In this document: piece after piece, positions 9,229-17,621 of the stretch
Numbering within the stretch: position 1 is the first letter of the stretch
Layout: every line of letters begins with the position of its first letter
NCBI RefSeq assembly: GCF_019880225.1
Contig: NZ_CP082284.1
Span: 2,108,001-2,172,000 of the forward strand
Direction: 5' to 3'
Length of the DNA: 64,000 bases
Source of the DNA: Halobaculum rubrum
Lineage (GTDB): Archaea > Halobacteriota > Halobacteria > Halobacteriales > Haloferacaceae
The notes under the pieces: model-generated
The model's input: the letters and a program-made list of their open reading frames with translations, nothing else
What the model was told of the DNA's origin: nothing
Databases searched by the model: none
Made by a program: the position numbers and the translations under genes

Positions 9229-9996
9229 CTACGAACCCCGGAGCTCGACGCTCCCGAGCGACGCGAACGTCGCGGTCGCGGTCTCCCCGGCCGCGACGGG
9301 TACCGGCTCCGTCAGCGATCCGGTCGTGACGAGCGTGCCGGCCGGGAGTCCGTCGACGGCCTCCGCCAGCCACGCCATCGCCGCGAGCGGGTGCCCCAGC
9401 ACGTCCGCGCCGACGCCCGAGTCGACACGCTCGCCGTCGACTCGAAGCGTCACGGCCTCCTCATCCAACGAGCGATCGTCGATGGCGGTTCCGGACCCGA
9501 GCACGAGCCCCGCGTCGAGGCAGTTGTCCGCCACCGCCAGCGGCGCGTCGAACGTCCACCCCGTTCGGCTGTCGACCAGTTCGATCGCGGGGTGCACCGT
9601 CGCCACCGCGTCGCGGACACGGGCGCGGGAGGCGTCGGGCGGGAGATCGTCGTCGAGCCGGAACGCGATCTCCGGCTCGATCCGGAGGTCGACGAACTCC
9701 GCGGCGGCGACGGTTGCGGGCGGGTCGACGACCGTCGATTCGAGGAGTCGGCCGTACCCGGGTTCGTCGACGCCGAGATCCGCCCGAACGCGCTCGTTGG
9801 TGAACCCGATCTTGTACCCGACCGGGTCGTCGCGGTCGGCGGCGAGTCGGTCGACGAGGCGCGCCTGTACGCGGTAGGCGTCGTCGATCGATCCCGGAAC
9901 GACGGACATCGACCCGTCGTCGGGATCGAGCGGCGATGCGGTCCGGTGGGCCGCCGCGAGCGCCTCCGCGACCTCGTCGGCGTCGTCGGGCGTCAT
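9229..9996 (-). CDS. 2-keto-4-pentenoate hydratase/fumarylacetoacetase-family protein
   Basis: 255 aa, MhpD-like hydratase. Family features are GYKIGFTNERVRADLGVDEPGYGRL, the metal-binding segment VDLRIEPEIAFRLDDDLP, VATVHPAIELVDSR and LGHPLAAMAWLAEAV. These match enzymes that hydrate 2-hydroxy-penta-2,4-dienoate or decarboxylate 4-oxalocrotonate. The ATG at 9996 overlaps the stop of the upstream creatininase-family gene in an ATGA, so the two are translationally coupled. No other aromatic meta-cleavage genes are nearby, so the true substrate is open. Confidence 0.78.
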   Translation of the reverse strand: MTPDDADEVAEALAAAHRTASPLDPDDGSMSVVPGSIDDAYRVQARLVDRLAADRDDPVGYKIGFTNERVRADLGVDEPGYGRLLESTVVDPPATVAAAEFVDLRIEPEIAFRLDDDLPPDASRARVRDAVATVHPAIELVDSRTGWTFDAPLAVADNCLDAGLVLGSGTAIDDRSLDEEAVTLRVDGERVDSGVGADVLGHPLAAMAWLAEAVDGLPAGTLVTTGSLTEPVPVAAGETATATFASLGSVELRGS

Positions 9997-10787
9997 CGCC
10001 GGCTGCCGGGCTGCGGGTCGACGTGCGGCTCGGGCATGAGGTCCGCGAACGGCTGGGCGTCGATCCACTCCAGGAGATGCACGAGCTGGTCGGTCGCCGC
10101 CTCGAACAGCTCCTCGCCCACCTCGGGCGTCGCGTCGGTCTGATCGCCGAAGACACCGTTCTCGGAGTTGTCCGCGGAGTCGTAGAACGTCCGGGCGCCG
10201 AACTCCCGGTGATCCGCGTCAGAGAGGTCGACGATGCCGCCGTCGCGGGCGGACCCCAGGCGGTCGGTCCGCACCAGCTCCTCTGCGATGTGCATGACCA
10301 TCGCGGTCTCCTTCGGGCCGCCGTGCGGGCCGTTATGCTCGAAGACTTCCGAGACGAGATCGGGGATCGACTCGTCCCACATCCACTCGACCGCGAACGC
10401 CGTCTCGTCGCGGCGGAGGCGACGGCCGACCTCGCGGAGATGCTGGACGTTGCCGCCGTGGGCGTTCACGTACACGATGCGGTCGATCCCGTGGTACGCG
10501 AGGTTGCGCGAGAAGCTCTCGACGTAGTCGCGGAAGACCGCCGGCTCGACCCACATCGTTCCGTGAAACTGTCGGTGATGCTCGGAGACGGCGATCCGCA
10601 CGGGTGGCGTGCAGAGCAAGTCGGTTCGATCGGTCGCCTCGCGGGCGAGCGCCTCGCCGATGAGGTAGTCCGTCGCCAGCGGCAGATGCGGGCCGTGCTG
10701 TTCCGTGGAGCCGAGCGGGACGACCGCGACCGACTCCTCGGCGACGTAGTCGCCCAACTCGGGCCATGTCTGGTGAGAGAGGTACAC
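9993..10787 (-). CDS. creatininase-family amidohydrolase
   Basis: Metal-dependent hydrolase of the creatininase superfamily (PF02633), 264 aa from the GTG at 10787 (MYLSHQTWPELGDYV). Metal and active-site blocks are VPLGSTEQHGPHLPLATD at about residues 23-40, the VNAHGGN block near 107-113, and HGGPKETAMVM further on. A start at 10841 is also open, but its extra 18 residues are Pro-rich and unlike the family. The superfamily includes creatininase, the formamide hydrolase ArfB and MftE, so the substrate cannot be fixed. Its stop overlaps the start of the hydratase by ATGA. Confidence 0.8.
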   Translation of the reverse strand: MYLSHQTWPELGDYVAEESVAVVPLGSTEQHGPHLPLATDYLIGEALAREATDRTDLLCTPPVRIAVSEHHRQFHGTMWVEPAVFRDYVESFSRNLAYHGIDRIVYVNAHGGNVQHLREVGRRLRRDETAFAVEWMWDESIPDLVSEVFEHNGPHGGPKETAMVMHIAEELVRTDRLGSARDGGIVDLSDADHREFGARTFYDSADNSENGVFGDQTDATPEVGEELFEAATDQLVHLLEWIDAQPFADLMPEPHVDPQPGSRR

Positions 10788-10930
10788 GTACCCCACGAGG
10801 GTCGCGGGGGGGATGAAACGCGGGGATGGCGGGTCGTTCACGAACGTGGGCGAGAGACGGCCTTCCTTCGTCGGGTGCCGCCAGCGGCCGCTTCGCCACG
10901 CTTTTGCTCCGCGCGGTCGACCTCACGGGT

Positions 10931-11326
10931 ATGTTCGGAGGCGGCGGGATGAACCCGCGCAAGATGCAGCAGATGATGAAGCAGATGGGCATCGACGTGA
11001 CCGAGATGGACGCCGAGGAGGTCGTCATCCGCACGGGCGACGAGGAGCTCGTGTTCGACGGCGCGCAGGTCACGCGCATGGACGCCCAGGGACAGGAAAC
11101 GTACCAGATCGTCGGCGAGCCGACGACCCGCGAACTCGGCGACGGCGACGAGGGCGGCGACGGCGACGCGGCCGAGGCCGTCGAAAGCGAGGCGGACGCC
11201 GACGGCATCACCGACGAGGACGTCCAGCTCGTCGCGACCCGTGCGGGCGTGAGCGAGGCCGACGCCCGCGAGGCGCTCGAGGACGCCGACGGCGACCTCG
11301 CCGCGGCGATCTCCGGGCTGGAGTGA
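10931..11326 (+). CDS. nac: archaeal nascent polypeptide-associated complex protein
   Basis: Ribosome-associated chaperone of 131 aa that contacts emerging chains as a homodimer. It begins [21 protein letters not shown], the signature of archaeal NAC. The NAC beta-barrel (about residues 20-65) contains [19 protein letters not shown] and ETYQIVGEP; an acidic linker follows; a UBA domain (about residues 92-131) carries [35 protein letters not shown]. The stop overlaps the start of trmI (GTGA), and this NAC-trmI pairing is common in haloarchaea. Confidence 0.95.
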   Translation: MFGGGGMNPRKMQQMMKQMGIDVTEMDAEEVVIRTGDEELVFDGAQVTRMDAQGQETYQIVGEPTTRELGDGDEGGDGDAAEAVESEADADGITDEDVQLVATRAGVSEADAREALEDADGDLAAAISGLE

Positions 11327-12066
11327 GCTCGTACCTCCTCGTCCACGCCGACTCGGACCGCGAGTACCTCCGCGGTCCCGGCGACGAACTCCAGACCGAC
11401 CTCGGCGTGCTGGAGGTGCCCGACGACGTGGCCCACGGCGACGTGCTGGAGACGCATCTCGGCGAAGCGTTCCACGCCCGACGCCTACGTGGACCGGATC
11501 TGTTCAACCACTTCGAGCGCACCGGCGCGCCGATGATGCCGCGCGACATCGGGCTCGTCATCGGCCACACCGGCGCGCAGTCGGGCGATCGCGTGCTCGA
11601 TGCGGGCACCGGAACGGGGGTCCTGTCGGGATTCCTCGGTCGGATCGGCGCCGACGTGACCACCTTCGAGGTCGACCCCGAGTTCGCCGAGGTCGCCCGC
11701 GGGAACATGGAGCTGGGCGGCGTGAGCGACCGCGTCGACGTTCGAACCGGCGACCTCACCGACGAACTCGACGACCTCGCCGCGGGCGACCCGTTCGATC
11801 TGATCACCCTCGACACCGGCGACGCCGCCGCGGTCGTCGAACGAGCCCCGCAGTTGCTCGTCCCCGGCGGCTACGTCGCCGTGTACACGCCGTTCGTGGA
11901 GGACGCGCGCGACACCGAACTCGCCGCCCGGGAGGCCGGCCTCGGCGACGTGGAGACGCTGGAGACGATCCAGCGCGAACTCACCGTCGACGAGCGCGGC
12001 ACCCGCCCGAGCACAGCGGGCGTCGGCCACACCGGCTACCTGCTGTTCGCTCGCCGCGTCGAATAG
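11323..12066 (+). CDS. trmI: tRNA (adenine-57/58-N1)-methyltransferase TrmI
   Basis: SAM-dependent tRNA methyltransferase of 247 aa that makes m1A at position 58 (and 57 in archaea). The N-terminus [30 protein letters not shown] is the small beta domain, [22 protein letters not shown] is the tRNA-binding entry to the catalytic domain, and [19 protein letters not shown] is the SAM motif. The GTG at 11323 overlaps the nac stop. The end YLLFARRVE is typical. Archaeal TrmI acts as a tetramer. Confidence 0.92.
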   Translation: MSSYLLVHADSDREYLRGPGDELQTDLGVLEVPDDVAHGDVLETHLGEAFHARRLRGPDLFNHFERTGAPMMPRDIGLVIGHTGAQSGDRVLDAGTGTGVLSGFLGRIGADVTTFEVDPEFAEVARGNMELGGVSDRVDVRTGDLTDELDDLAAGDPFDLITLDTGDAAAVVERAPQLLVPGGYVAVYTPFVEDARDTELAAREAGLGDVETLETIQRELTVDERGTRPSTAGVGHTGYLLFARRVE

Positions 12067-12239
12067 TATTTCAACGAGAAAATTACGGAAATAATCCGGA
12101 GCGCGTCACACGCTTCGGCATCAGTGAGACCCCGTGCGATCGAGGGGGCAACACAACACAGCGAGTCCCGGGGCGCTCCGGACCACCGAGACGCCGGGGA
12201 ACACCGATAAGTCGGTCGGAACCCTTAGTCCAGATAGTA

Positions 12240-12473
12240 ATGAGCGCCGACGACACGGCCGAGGCCCGTCGAGGGGAGCCGACCACGTGGTCCGACTTCG
12301 GCATCGCCCTGTACGAACGGCTCACGGGGCGGGGCGCCGAGGTCAGCTACAGCTTCGACGATCTGGAGGTGGATGTCCCGAGTAGTGCGGACGAGGACGC
12401 GGTCCACGCCCACTGGAGACTTAACGGGACGGTCCGCGTCTCGTCGAGCGAGCACGAGGACCCCGAGGAGTGA
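12240..12473 (+). CDS. small conserved-looking haloarchaeal protein, unknown function
   Basis: 77 aa, acidic, no membrane segment. It contains WSDFGIALYERLTGRGAEVSYSFDDLEVDVPS, a compact block that looks folded rather than random. The start follows GATAAG and CCCTTAG AT-rich boxes at about -30. The stop overlaps the GTG start of the next gene (GTGA), so they form a two-gene operon and probably act together. I do not recognise a family. Confidence 0.65.
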   Translation: MSADDTAEARRGEPTTWSDFGIALYERLTGRGAEVSYSFDDLEVDVPSSADEDAVHAHWRLNGTVRVSSSEHEDPEE

Positions 12474-12856
12474 CTGACGGTTCGCCGCGCGACGGCTCCC
12501 GGCCGGCGGGCGGCGACGCCGACCCGGTCGCCGTCGGCGACCTCCGCGTCGCGGTCGACGTCGAGGCGACCGTCGACGGCGACCGACTCGTCGTTCGCTC
12601 CGTCGACGGTCGGATCGACGTGTCGGCCGACACCCTTCGGACGCTCGGACGATTGGAGTCGCTTCTCGAGCAGCTACCGGGCCGGGTCGGTGAACTGATC
12701 CACCGGGTCCCGATCGGCGTCCACGTCGGCGACGTGGAGGTCGCTCGCGTCGACCCCGGCGTCCCGGCGGGCCCGCTCGCGCACGTGCTCGGTGTCGCGC
12801 CGGCCCGACTCGACGTGGGAGGAGTCGCCAGCGCGGTGCTTCGCGGTCGGTGGTGA
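12470..12856 (+). CDS. conserved-looking haloarchaeal protein, unknown function
   Basis: 128 aa from a GTG that overlaps the upstream stop. The central part VAVDVEATVDGDRLVVRSVDGRIDVSADTLRTLGRLESLLEQLPGRVGELIHR reads as a beta-rich unit followed by an amphipathic helix, then GVHVGDVEVARVDPG. No catalytic motif, Cys pair or membrane span is visible. It is coupled to the 77-aa gene in front, suggesting partner proteins. Not assignable to a known family by eye. Confidence 0.62.
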   Translation: MTDGSPRDGSRPAGGDADPVAVGDLRVAVDVEATVDGDRLVVRSVDGRIDVSADTLRTLGRLESLLEQLPGRVGELIHRVPIGVHVGDVEVARVDPGVPAGPLAHVLGVAPARLDVGGVASAVLRGRW

Positions 12857-12925
12857 CGGCGACGCGGCGAGATGCCGTCGCATTCCTGAACGATCACGGT
12901 TTTCGGGCGCCGTCGCGGTCGACGA

Positions 12926-13528
12926 TCACCCCGTCGAACGTATCAGCGAGAACAACTCCTCCCTGAAGCCGTCCGAGTCGAACGCCTCGGCGAGCGCGTC
13001 GTCCGTGTGCTCGTCGGGCGCAGTTCGGACGGCGGTCGGATACGCTCCCCCGACGAGGAGGTACGCGCCGCCGACGGGACGGACGGCCGCCCAACCGCGC
13101 GCGCGGACGGCGACGCCGTCGAGGCGACACAGCGCGTCGTACCCCGCGACCCGCGAGTCGTCGCCGAGCGCGGCCGCCGACGAGTCGACCGCATCGGGGT
13201 CGACCCGCCGGACGCCCTCGAAGCCGCGCTCCGTCAGCGTGTCCGCGAACCCGGCGTGGGCCCGGTTGGCGACGAGGCTCGTGAGCGCCGAGGACGGGCG
13301 GGTCGCCGGCGACACCGTGAGCCGACTCGCGACGAAGAACCGCCACAGCCGGTCCAGCCCCGTCTGTTTGGCGACCCGGTCGCGGAGCGTGCGGTCCTCG
13401 TACACGACGGTCGCCGCCTCGACGGTGACGACCGCCGCGTCGAACTCGGTCGTCCGTCGACGCTCGCGCTCGCACCACCCTCCCTTCGCGAGTGTGTCCG
13501 TGGGGACTGACGGATACGGGTCCGACAT
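12926..13528 (-). CDS. uncharacterised haloarchaeal protein
   Basis: 200 aa from the ATG at 13528 (MSDPYPSVPTDTLAKGGW), with a GAGTTATCCC box about 30 nt upstream. Notable parts are TTEFDAAVVTVEAATVVYEDRTLRDRV, LDRLWRFFVASRLTVSP, GYDALCRLDGVAVRARGWAAVRPVGGAYLLVGGAYP and EAFDSDGFREELFSLIRST. There is no signal peptide or clear membrane helix. It looks like a lineage-specific family with an alpha/beta fold; function unknown. It is divergent from tfe. Confidence 0.65.
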   Translation of the reverse strand: MSDPYPSVPTDTLAKGGWCERERRRTTEFDAAVVTVEAATVVYEDRTLRDRVAKQTGLDRLWRFFVASRLTVSPATRPSSALTSLVANRAHAGFADTLTERGFEGVRRVDPDAVDSSAAALGDDSRVAGYDALCRLDGVAVRARGWAAVRPVGGAYLLVGGAYPTAVRTAPDEHTDDALAEAFDSDGFREELFSLIRSTG

Positions 13529-13673
13529 GCGTCGGGATCCGGTGTCGGGTGCGGCAGGGATAACTCTGCGTGACGGACACCGCGATCCGCTCCCGAGCTT
13601 CGGTCGAAGACGGTCCGGGCCCGGAGCGGCGGGTGCCCCCGGCGCTCGCGCCATGGCGACCCGCCGAGTCGGT

Positions 13674-13683
13674 GACTTTAACC
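13674..13683 (+). promoter_or_regulatory. TATA box of the tfe operon
   Basis: GACTTTAACC, centred 29 nt before the ATG of tfe at 13708, the spacing expected for a leaderless archaeal transcript. The two genes after tfe are packed tightly and probably share this promoter. Confidence 0.65.
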
Positions 13684-13707
13684 GATATCCACCCCCATAA
13701 TCGACAA

Positions 13708-14247
13708 ATGGCTTTTGAGGACCTCCTGGAAGACCCTGTTATCCAGAAGTACCTCCACGAGCTCGTCGGTCCGACGGGGATGCCCGTCGCCGCGGCCCCG
13801 CCGGACGGCGAGGTCACCGACGAGGAACTCGCGGAGGAGATGGGACTGGAGTTGAACGACGTGCGTCGCGCGCTGTTCATCCTGTACGAGAACGACCTGG
13901 CGTCGTATCGGCGCGTGCGCGACGAGGACTCAGGGTGGCTCACCTACCTGTGGACGTTCCACTACGAGAACATTCCGGAGAACCTCCAAGAGGAGATGCA
14001 TCGCCTGCTCGAGGGGCTCGAGGAGCGCCGGTCGTACGAGTCCGACCACCAGTTCTACCTGTGTGAGATCGACTCGATCCGCTTCGAGTTCGAGGAGGCG
14101 ATGGAGTTCGGCTTCGAGTGCCCCGAGTGCGGGTCGCCGCTGGAGTCGATGGAGAACAGCCGCCTCGTCGAGGCGATGGAGTGGCGCATCGACCAGCTCG
14201 CGGACGAGCTCAACGTCGACCGCGAGGAAGCCGAGGCCGAAGCCTAA
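13708..14247 (+). CDS. tfe: transcription initiation factor TFE (alpha subunit)
   Basis: Archaeal homologue of TFIIE-alpha, 179 aa, which helps RNA polymerase open promoters. Residues 1-90 form the winged-helix domain (MAFEDLLEDPVIQKYLHELVG, VTDEELAEEMGLELNDVRRALFILYENDLASYRR). The zinc-ribbon region follows: C119-E-I-D122, then C138-P-E-C141. A usual TFE ribbon has two Cys pairs, but here the first reads CEID, so the fourth Cys ligand is absent or replaced by Asp122. The stop abuts the ATG of the DUF2110 gene with no gap. Confidence 0.94.
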   Translation: MAFEDLLEDPVIQKYLHELVGPTGMPVAAAPPDGEVTDEELAEEMGLELNDVRRALFILYENDLASYRRVRDEDSGWLTYLWTFHYENIPENLQEEMHRLLEGLEERRSYESDHQFYLCEIDSIRFEFEEAMEFGFECPECGSPLESMENSRLVEAMEWRIDQLADELNVDREEAEAEA

Positions 14248-14922
14248 ATGGTCGTTCTCGCGACCAAGTGCTACGTCTCGGGCGACGCCCGCGAGCGTGC
14301 GCTCGACGGGATGACCTCGCTCGTCGCCAACGACCTCGGCGACCTGGACGTGGAGTTCGAGGTCGGCGTACGACACGACGACTTCGTCTCCGTGACCGTC
14401 TCGGGCGACGACGAGACGGTCGCTCGAAACGTCCTCCGCGAAGAGTGGGGGGAGATCACGGACCACTTCACCGACGGCGAGAGGTACGTCGGCACGCTGG
14501 AGGGCTGGGACGAGGACGGCTTCGTGCTCGACGCCGGCACGGAGGTCCGGATCCCGGCCGACGGGCTCGGGCTCGGGACGGGGTCGCCCGAGCAGATCCG
14601 CGACCGCTTCGGCATCGTCCAGCATCTGTCCATGCGGTTCGTGTACGACGAGGACGGCGACCACGAGCTCGCGGACGACGAACGCGACCGGCTGTACGAC
14701 TGGACGCGCGGCCAGGGGCGCGTGAACGCCAACTCCGCGACTCGCGCGGAGGTACGCGCGACCGTCAACCGGGCGGGCCACGCGAACGACATCGTCACCG
14801 TCGAACGGCTCGGCCTGCTCGAACAGAGCGTCATCTGCCGGGAGAACACGGACGCCCCCGGCCTCCTGGCGTCCATCGGCGGTTATCTCCCCGCGGAACT
14901 GAAGGCCGTCATCCCGCAGTAG
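14248..14922 (+). CDS. DUF2110 family protein, tfe operon
   Basis: 224 aa, archaeal DUF2110. It starts MVVLATKCYVSGDARERALDGM directly after the tfe stop and contains DFVSVTVSGDDETVARNVL, YVGTLEGWDEDGFVLDAG, IVQHLSMRFVYDEDGD, TVNRAGHANDIVTVERLGLLEQSVICREN and the ending IGGYLPAELKAVIPQ. The NRAGH segment suggests a nucleic-acid or ribosome-binding fold, but that is inference. Its tight coupling to tfe hints at a role in transcription or RNA handling. Confidence 0.85.
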   Translation: MVVLATKCYVSGDARERALDGMTSLVANDLGDLDVEFEVGVRHDDFVSVTVSGDDETVARNVLREEWGEITDHFTDGERYVGTLEGWDEDGFVLDAGTEVRIPADGLGLGTGSPEQIRDRFGIVQHLSMRFVYDEDGDHELADDERDRLYDWTRGQGRVNANSATRAEVRATVNRAGHANDIVTVERLGLLEQSVICRENTDAPGLLASIGGYLPAELKAVIPQ

Positions 14923-14923
14923 C

Positions 14924-15742
14924 ATGGCTCGACGGAGACGACTCCTCGCGCTCGCGGCGCTCGTGGGAATGCTCGCGCTCTCGGGGTGTCTCGGCTTCTT
15001 CGGCGGCGGCTCCGTCTCCGACGAACGGCTCGACCAGTCGCCGGCGGGCGGCGAGTACGACTGGAACGCGAGCGTCGACTCGGAGCTGGACGCACACATC
15101 ACGATCCACGACGACGCGACGTTCTCGGCGGTGTACGCGGTCAACGGGAGCGAGCTCGAACTGTTCAGACGCGACGGCCTCGGCGGCACGAACCCGCTGG
15201 ACGTGCGGGCGGTGCGCTACCGCTACCCCAACGGAACCGTGATCAACGGCTCGGAGCTGGCCGATCGCGGCGCGGTCGATCGGACGCGCGACGTGGTCCG
15301 GATCGACCTCCCCGGCGACGGCGACGTCGAGGGCGACCGAGTCGCGTTCACCGCGGGGTCGACGCCCAAGCGGTTCGCGCTCCCGACGTACGTGAAGGGG
15401 TCCTACGAGGTCGTGCTCCCGCCGAACCGCCGCGCGTCGCTGCCGGTGTTCGGCGACGTGAACCCCGGCGGAGCGACCACGTCCGTCGACGACGAGAACA
15501 GGCTGCACGTCCGCTGGGACGACGTGCAATCCGAGTCTGTGATCGTCCAGTTCTATCTCCCGCAGGACATCCGGATCTTCGGGGCGGTGTTCGCCCTCCT
15601 CGCGGTCGTCGGCGGGGGCGGACTGCTGTACTACCGCCGGCAGATCGACGCGCTGCGTGAGCAGCGCGAGAAACTCGGGCTCGACGTCGACACCGACGAC
15701 GACGACCTCGGGGACGACGGCCCGCCGCCGGGAATGCGCTGA
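14924..15742 (+). CDS. membrane-anchored lipoprotein, DUF5803-like
   Basis: 272 aa. The N-terminus is a signal with lipobox LALSGC (Cys22), then an acidic exposed domain of about 190 residues (YRYPNGTVINGSELADRGAVDRTRDVV, FALPTYVKGSYEVVLPPNRRASLPVFG), a single C-terminal helix IFGAVFALLAVVGGGGLLYYRR and a charged cytoplasmic tail. So it is probably lipid-attached at one end and membrane-spanning at the other. One nt separates it from the DUF2110 gene, completing a three-gene operon with tfe. Function unknown. Confidence 0.78.
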   Translation: MARRRRLLALAALVGMLALSGCLGFFGGGSVSDERLDQSPAGGEYDWNASVDSELDAHITIHDDATFSAVYAVNGSELELFRRDGLGGTNPLDVRAVRYRYPNGTVINGSELADRGAVDRTRDVVRIDLPGDGDVEGDRVAFTAGSTPKRFALPTYVKGSYEVVLPPNRRASLPVFGDVNPGGATTSVDDENRLHVRWDDVQSESVIVQFYLPQDIRIFGAVFALLAVVGGGGLLYYRRQIDALREQREKLGLDVDTDDDDLGDDGPPPGMR

Positions 15743-15823
15743 GTCTCGGGACTTCCGGCCGGGGTTCGACGTTCACCCTGCGGAACCGACGCCCCTTTTC
15801 GCTGGCACCCCCTTCGCCCGTCA

Positions 15824-16549
15824 ATGACGACCGATCCGTCCGCCGGCCTCGATATCCCCTCGGAGGCCGACCTCCCGCCCCTGGCGCTCGACATCGACGG
15901 GACGTTGACGACGCCCGAGCACACGATCGACCCGCGCGTGTTCCGGGTGCTCCCGGCGTGGCCCGCGCCGGTGGTGCTCGCGACGGGCAAGTCGTTCCCG
16001 TACCCGATCGCGCTGTGTCATTTCGTCGGGATCCCCGAGCGGGTGATCGCGGAGAACGGCGGCGTCGTCTGCGTCGACGAACAGGTGCGCATCGAGGGCG
16101 ACGTAGAGCGCGTCGCCGCGGCGGCCGACGCCTTCCGCGAACGCGGCGGTGAGTTGGGCTGGGGGGACGCGGACACGGCGAACCGCTGGCGGCAGACGGA
16201 GGTCGCCGCCCGCGTCACCGCCGACGAGGCGCTCCTCCGCGAGGTGGCCGACGAGTTCGATCTCACCTTCCTCGACACGGGGTACGCGTATCACCTCACC
16301 GACCCGAGCGTGAGCAAGGGGAACGGGCTCCGGGAGGCGGCGTCGGTCCTCGGCCGGGAGCCGTCGTCGTTCGTCGCCGTCGGCGACTCGATGAACGACG
16401 CCTCGACGTTCGCGATCGCCGGCGAGAGCTACGCGCTCGCGAACGCCGACGGGGTCGCGACGGACGCGGCGGACGTCGTGGTCGATACGGGATACATGGA
16501 CGGGACGATGACGGTGCTCGCGGACGTGATCGACCGAGCGGAGCGCTGA
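15824..16549 (+). CDS. pgp: HAD-family phosphatase, phosphoglycolate phosphatase type
   Basis: 241 aa, HAD subfamily IIB. The nucleophile motif is LALDIDGTLTTP (Asp23 and Asp25), ATGKSF is motif II, the Lys in SVSKGNGL is motif III and GDSMNDASTF is motif IV. These match archaeal phosphoglycolate phosphatases, which salvage 2-phosphoglycolate from DNA repair or metabolism. The 5' AT-rich CCCCTTTTCG box lies about 30 nt before the ATG. The N-terminal 17 residues before the motif are longer than usual. Confidence 0.88.
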   Translation: MTTDPSAGLDIPSEADLPPLALDIDGTLTTPEHTIDPRVFRVLPAWPAPVVLATGKSFPYPIALCHFVGIPERVIAENGGVVCVDEQVRIEGDVERVAAAADAFRERGGELGWGDADTANRWRQTEVAARVTADEALLREVADEFDLTFLDTGYAYHLTDPSVSKGNGLREAASVLGREPSSFVAVGDSMNDASTFAIAGESYALANADGVATDAADVVVDTGYMDGTMTVLADVIDRAER

Positions 16550-16613
16550 ACGGGGAGCGGGCGCGGGCGACGTCACGCTGTGATGCGGGGTTCGCGGCGA
16601 GGACCCGATCGCG

Positions 16614-16802
16614 TCAGGCTTCGGTCGCTTCGTCCTCGAACGGAACGAACGAGCCGTTGATGTCCCACTCGTGGATGCAGTACACTTCGCCGGCGGCGTT
16701 GTCCCCGGCGACGACCCAGCTTCCGGTCTCGTCGTCGAACCGCTCCTCGCGGCCGCACCGTTCGCAGGTGCGCGCCCGCGGGCGGCGGATGCGGACTGAC
16801 AT
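16614..16802 (-). CDS. HEWD-type small zinc-finger protein
   Basis: 62 aa from the ATG at 16802. It has a Cys pair TCERCGREE near the N-terminus, a lone Cys in EVYCIHEWDINGSF, and the conserved HEWDINGSFVPF block that names the haloarchaeal HEWD family. Cys and His residues suggest a single zinc site. CGTTAAGG and GATACG boxes lie about 30 nt upstream. Small zinc proteins of this kind in haloarchaea are regulators or RNA-binding proteins, but the role here is not known. Confidence 0.8.
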   Translation of the reverse strand: MSVRIRRPRARTCERCGREERFDDETGSWVVAGDNAAGEVYCIHEWDINGSFVPFEDEATEA

Positions 16803-16929
16803 ACTGCACGGTGGTCGGCGTATCACCTTAACGCTCTCGGGGAGCCGACGCGACCGCCTCGGCGTCGCCGCGGTCGGCCTCGCGGACGTGCATAGTGGCC
16901 GCTCGACAGGAGGCGACAAACCGCCGGGG

Positions 16930-16940
16930 GTATTATTCCT
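16930..16940 (+). promoter_or_regulatory. TATA box of the 16960 methyltransferase gene
   Basis: GTATTATTCC, centred about 26 nt before the ATG at 16960. It lies in the 157-nt divergent spacer shared with the HEWD gene. Confidence 0.55.
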
Positions 16941-16959
16941 CGACACCTACCGAACGACG

Positions 16960-17514
16960 ATGGGATTTCACACGTTCGACGCCGACCGCGCGGACAAGCT
17001 CGAAGACCCCGGCCGATTCCGCTACTGCTCCGGCGAGGAACTGCTCGCCGCGCTGGCGGTCCCCGCGGACGCGACGGTCGCCGACCTCGGGTCCGGAACC
17101 GGCTTTTACACCGACGTGATCGCGCCGCACGTCGGCACCTGCTACGCCGTCGACGTGCAGTCGGAAATGCACGACCTGTACGCCGAGAAGGGAACTCCGG
17201 AGAACGTCGAGACAGTCACCGCCGGCGTCGAGGACCTCTCGCTGGCCGACGACACCCTCGACGCCGCCTTCTCGACGATGACGTACCACGAGTACGCGAG
17301 CGACGAGTCGCTGGCGGAACTCGCGCGCGTCGTCCGCCCCGGCGGCCGCGTCGTCACGGTCGACTGGACCGCCGACGGCCCCGGCGAGGCCGGGCCGCCG
17401 CGCGACGAGCGGTTCGGCGTCGGCGACGCCGCCAGCGCGTTCGAGGACGCCGGCTTCACCGTCGAGCGCGCCGAGACACGCACCGACACGTTCGTCCTCG
17501 TCGCGCGTCGCTGA
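16960..17514 (+). CDS. class I SAM-dependent methyltransferase
   Basis: 184 aa, UbiE/type-11 methyltransferase fold. The SAM motif is VADLGSGTGFYTDVIAPHVG at about residues 39-58, followed by YAVDVQSEMHDLYAEKG, DAAFSTMTYHEYASDESLAELARVVRPGGRVVTVDWTA. The short length means just the catalytic core. Longer in-frame readings upstream cross the divergent promoter region, so the ATG at 16960 is preferred. Substrate unknown. Confidence 0.82.
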   Translation: MGFHTFDADRADKLEDPGRFRYCSGEELLAALAVPADATVADLGSGTGFYTDVIAPHVGTCYAVDVQSEMHDLYAEKGTPENVETVTAGVEDLSLADDTLDAAFSTMTYHEYASDESLAELARVVRPGGRVVTVDWTADGPGEAGPPRDERFGVGDAASAFEDAGFTVERAETRTDTFVLVARR

Positions 17515-17621
17515 GGATCGGCGGACGGCCCGACGGCGACTCCCGACACCCCGGAGCGGCACGAGCGGGTGTCCGTGCCGCACCGCTCGCCCGAACAACC
17601 GACGGGTGGGACTGAAAGGGG

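Noticed and set aside
10788-10841. Extra N-terminal codons of the creatininase-family gene from 10841
   Set aside because: Pro-rich residues not typical of the family; GTG at 10787 begins the conserved MYLSHQTWPEL part.
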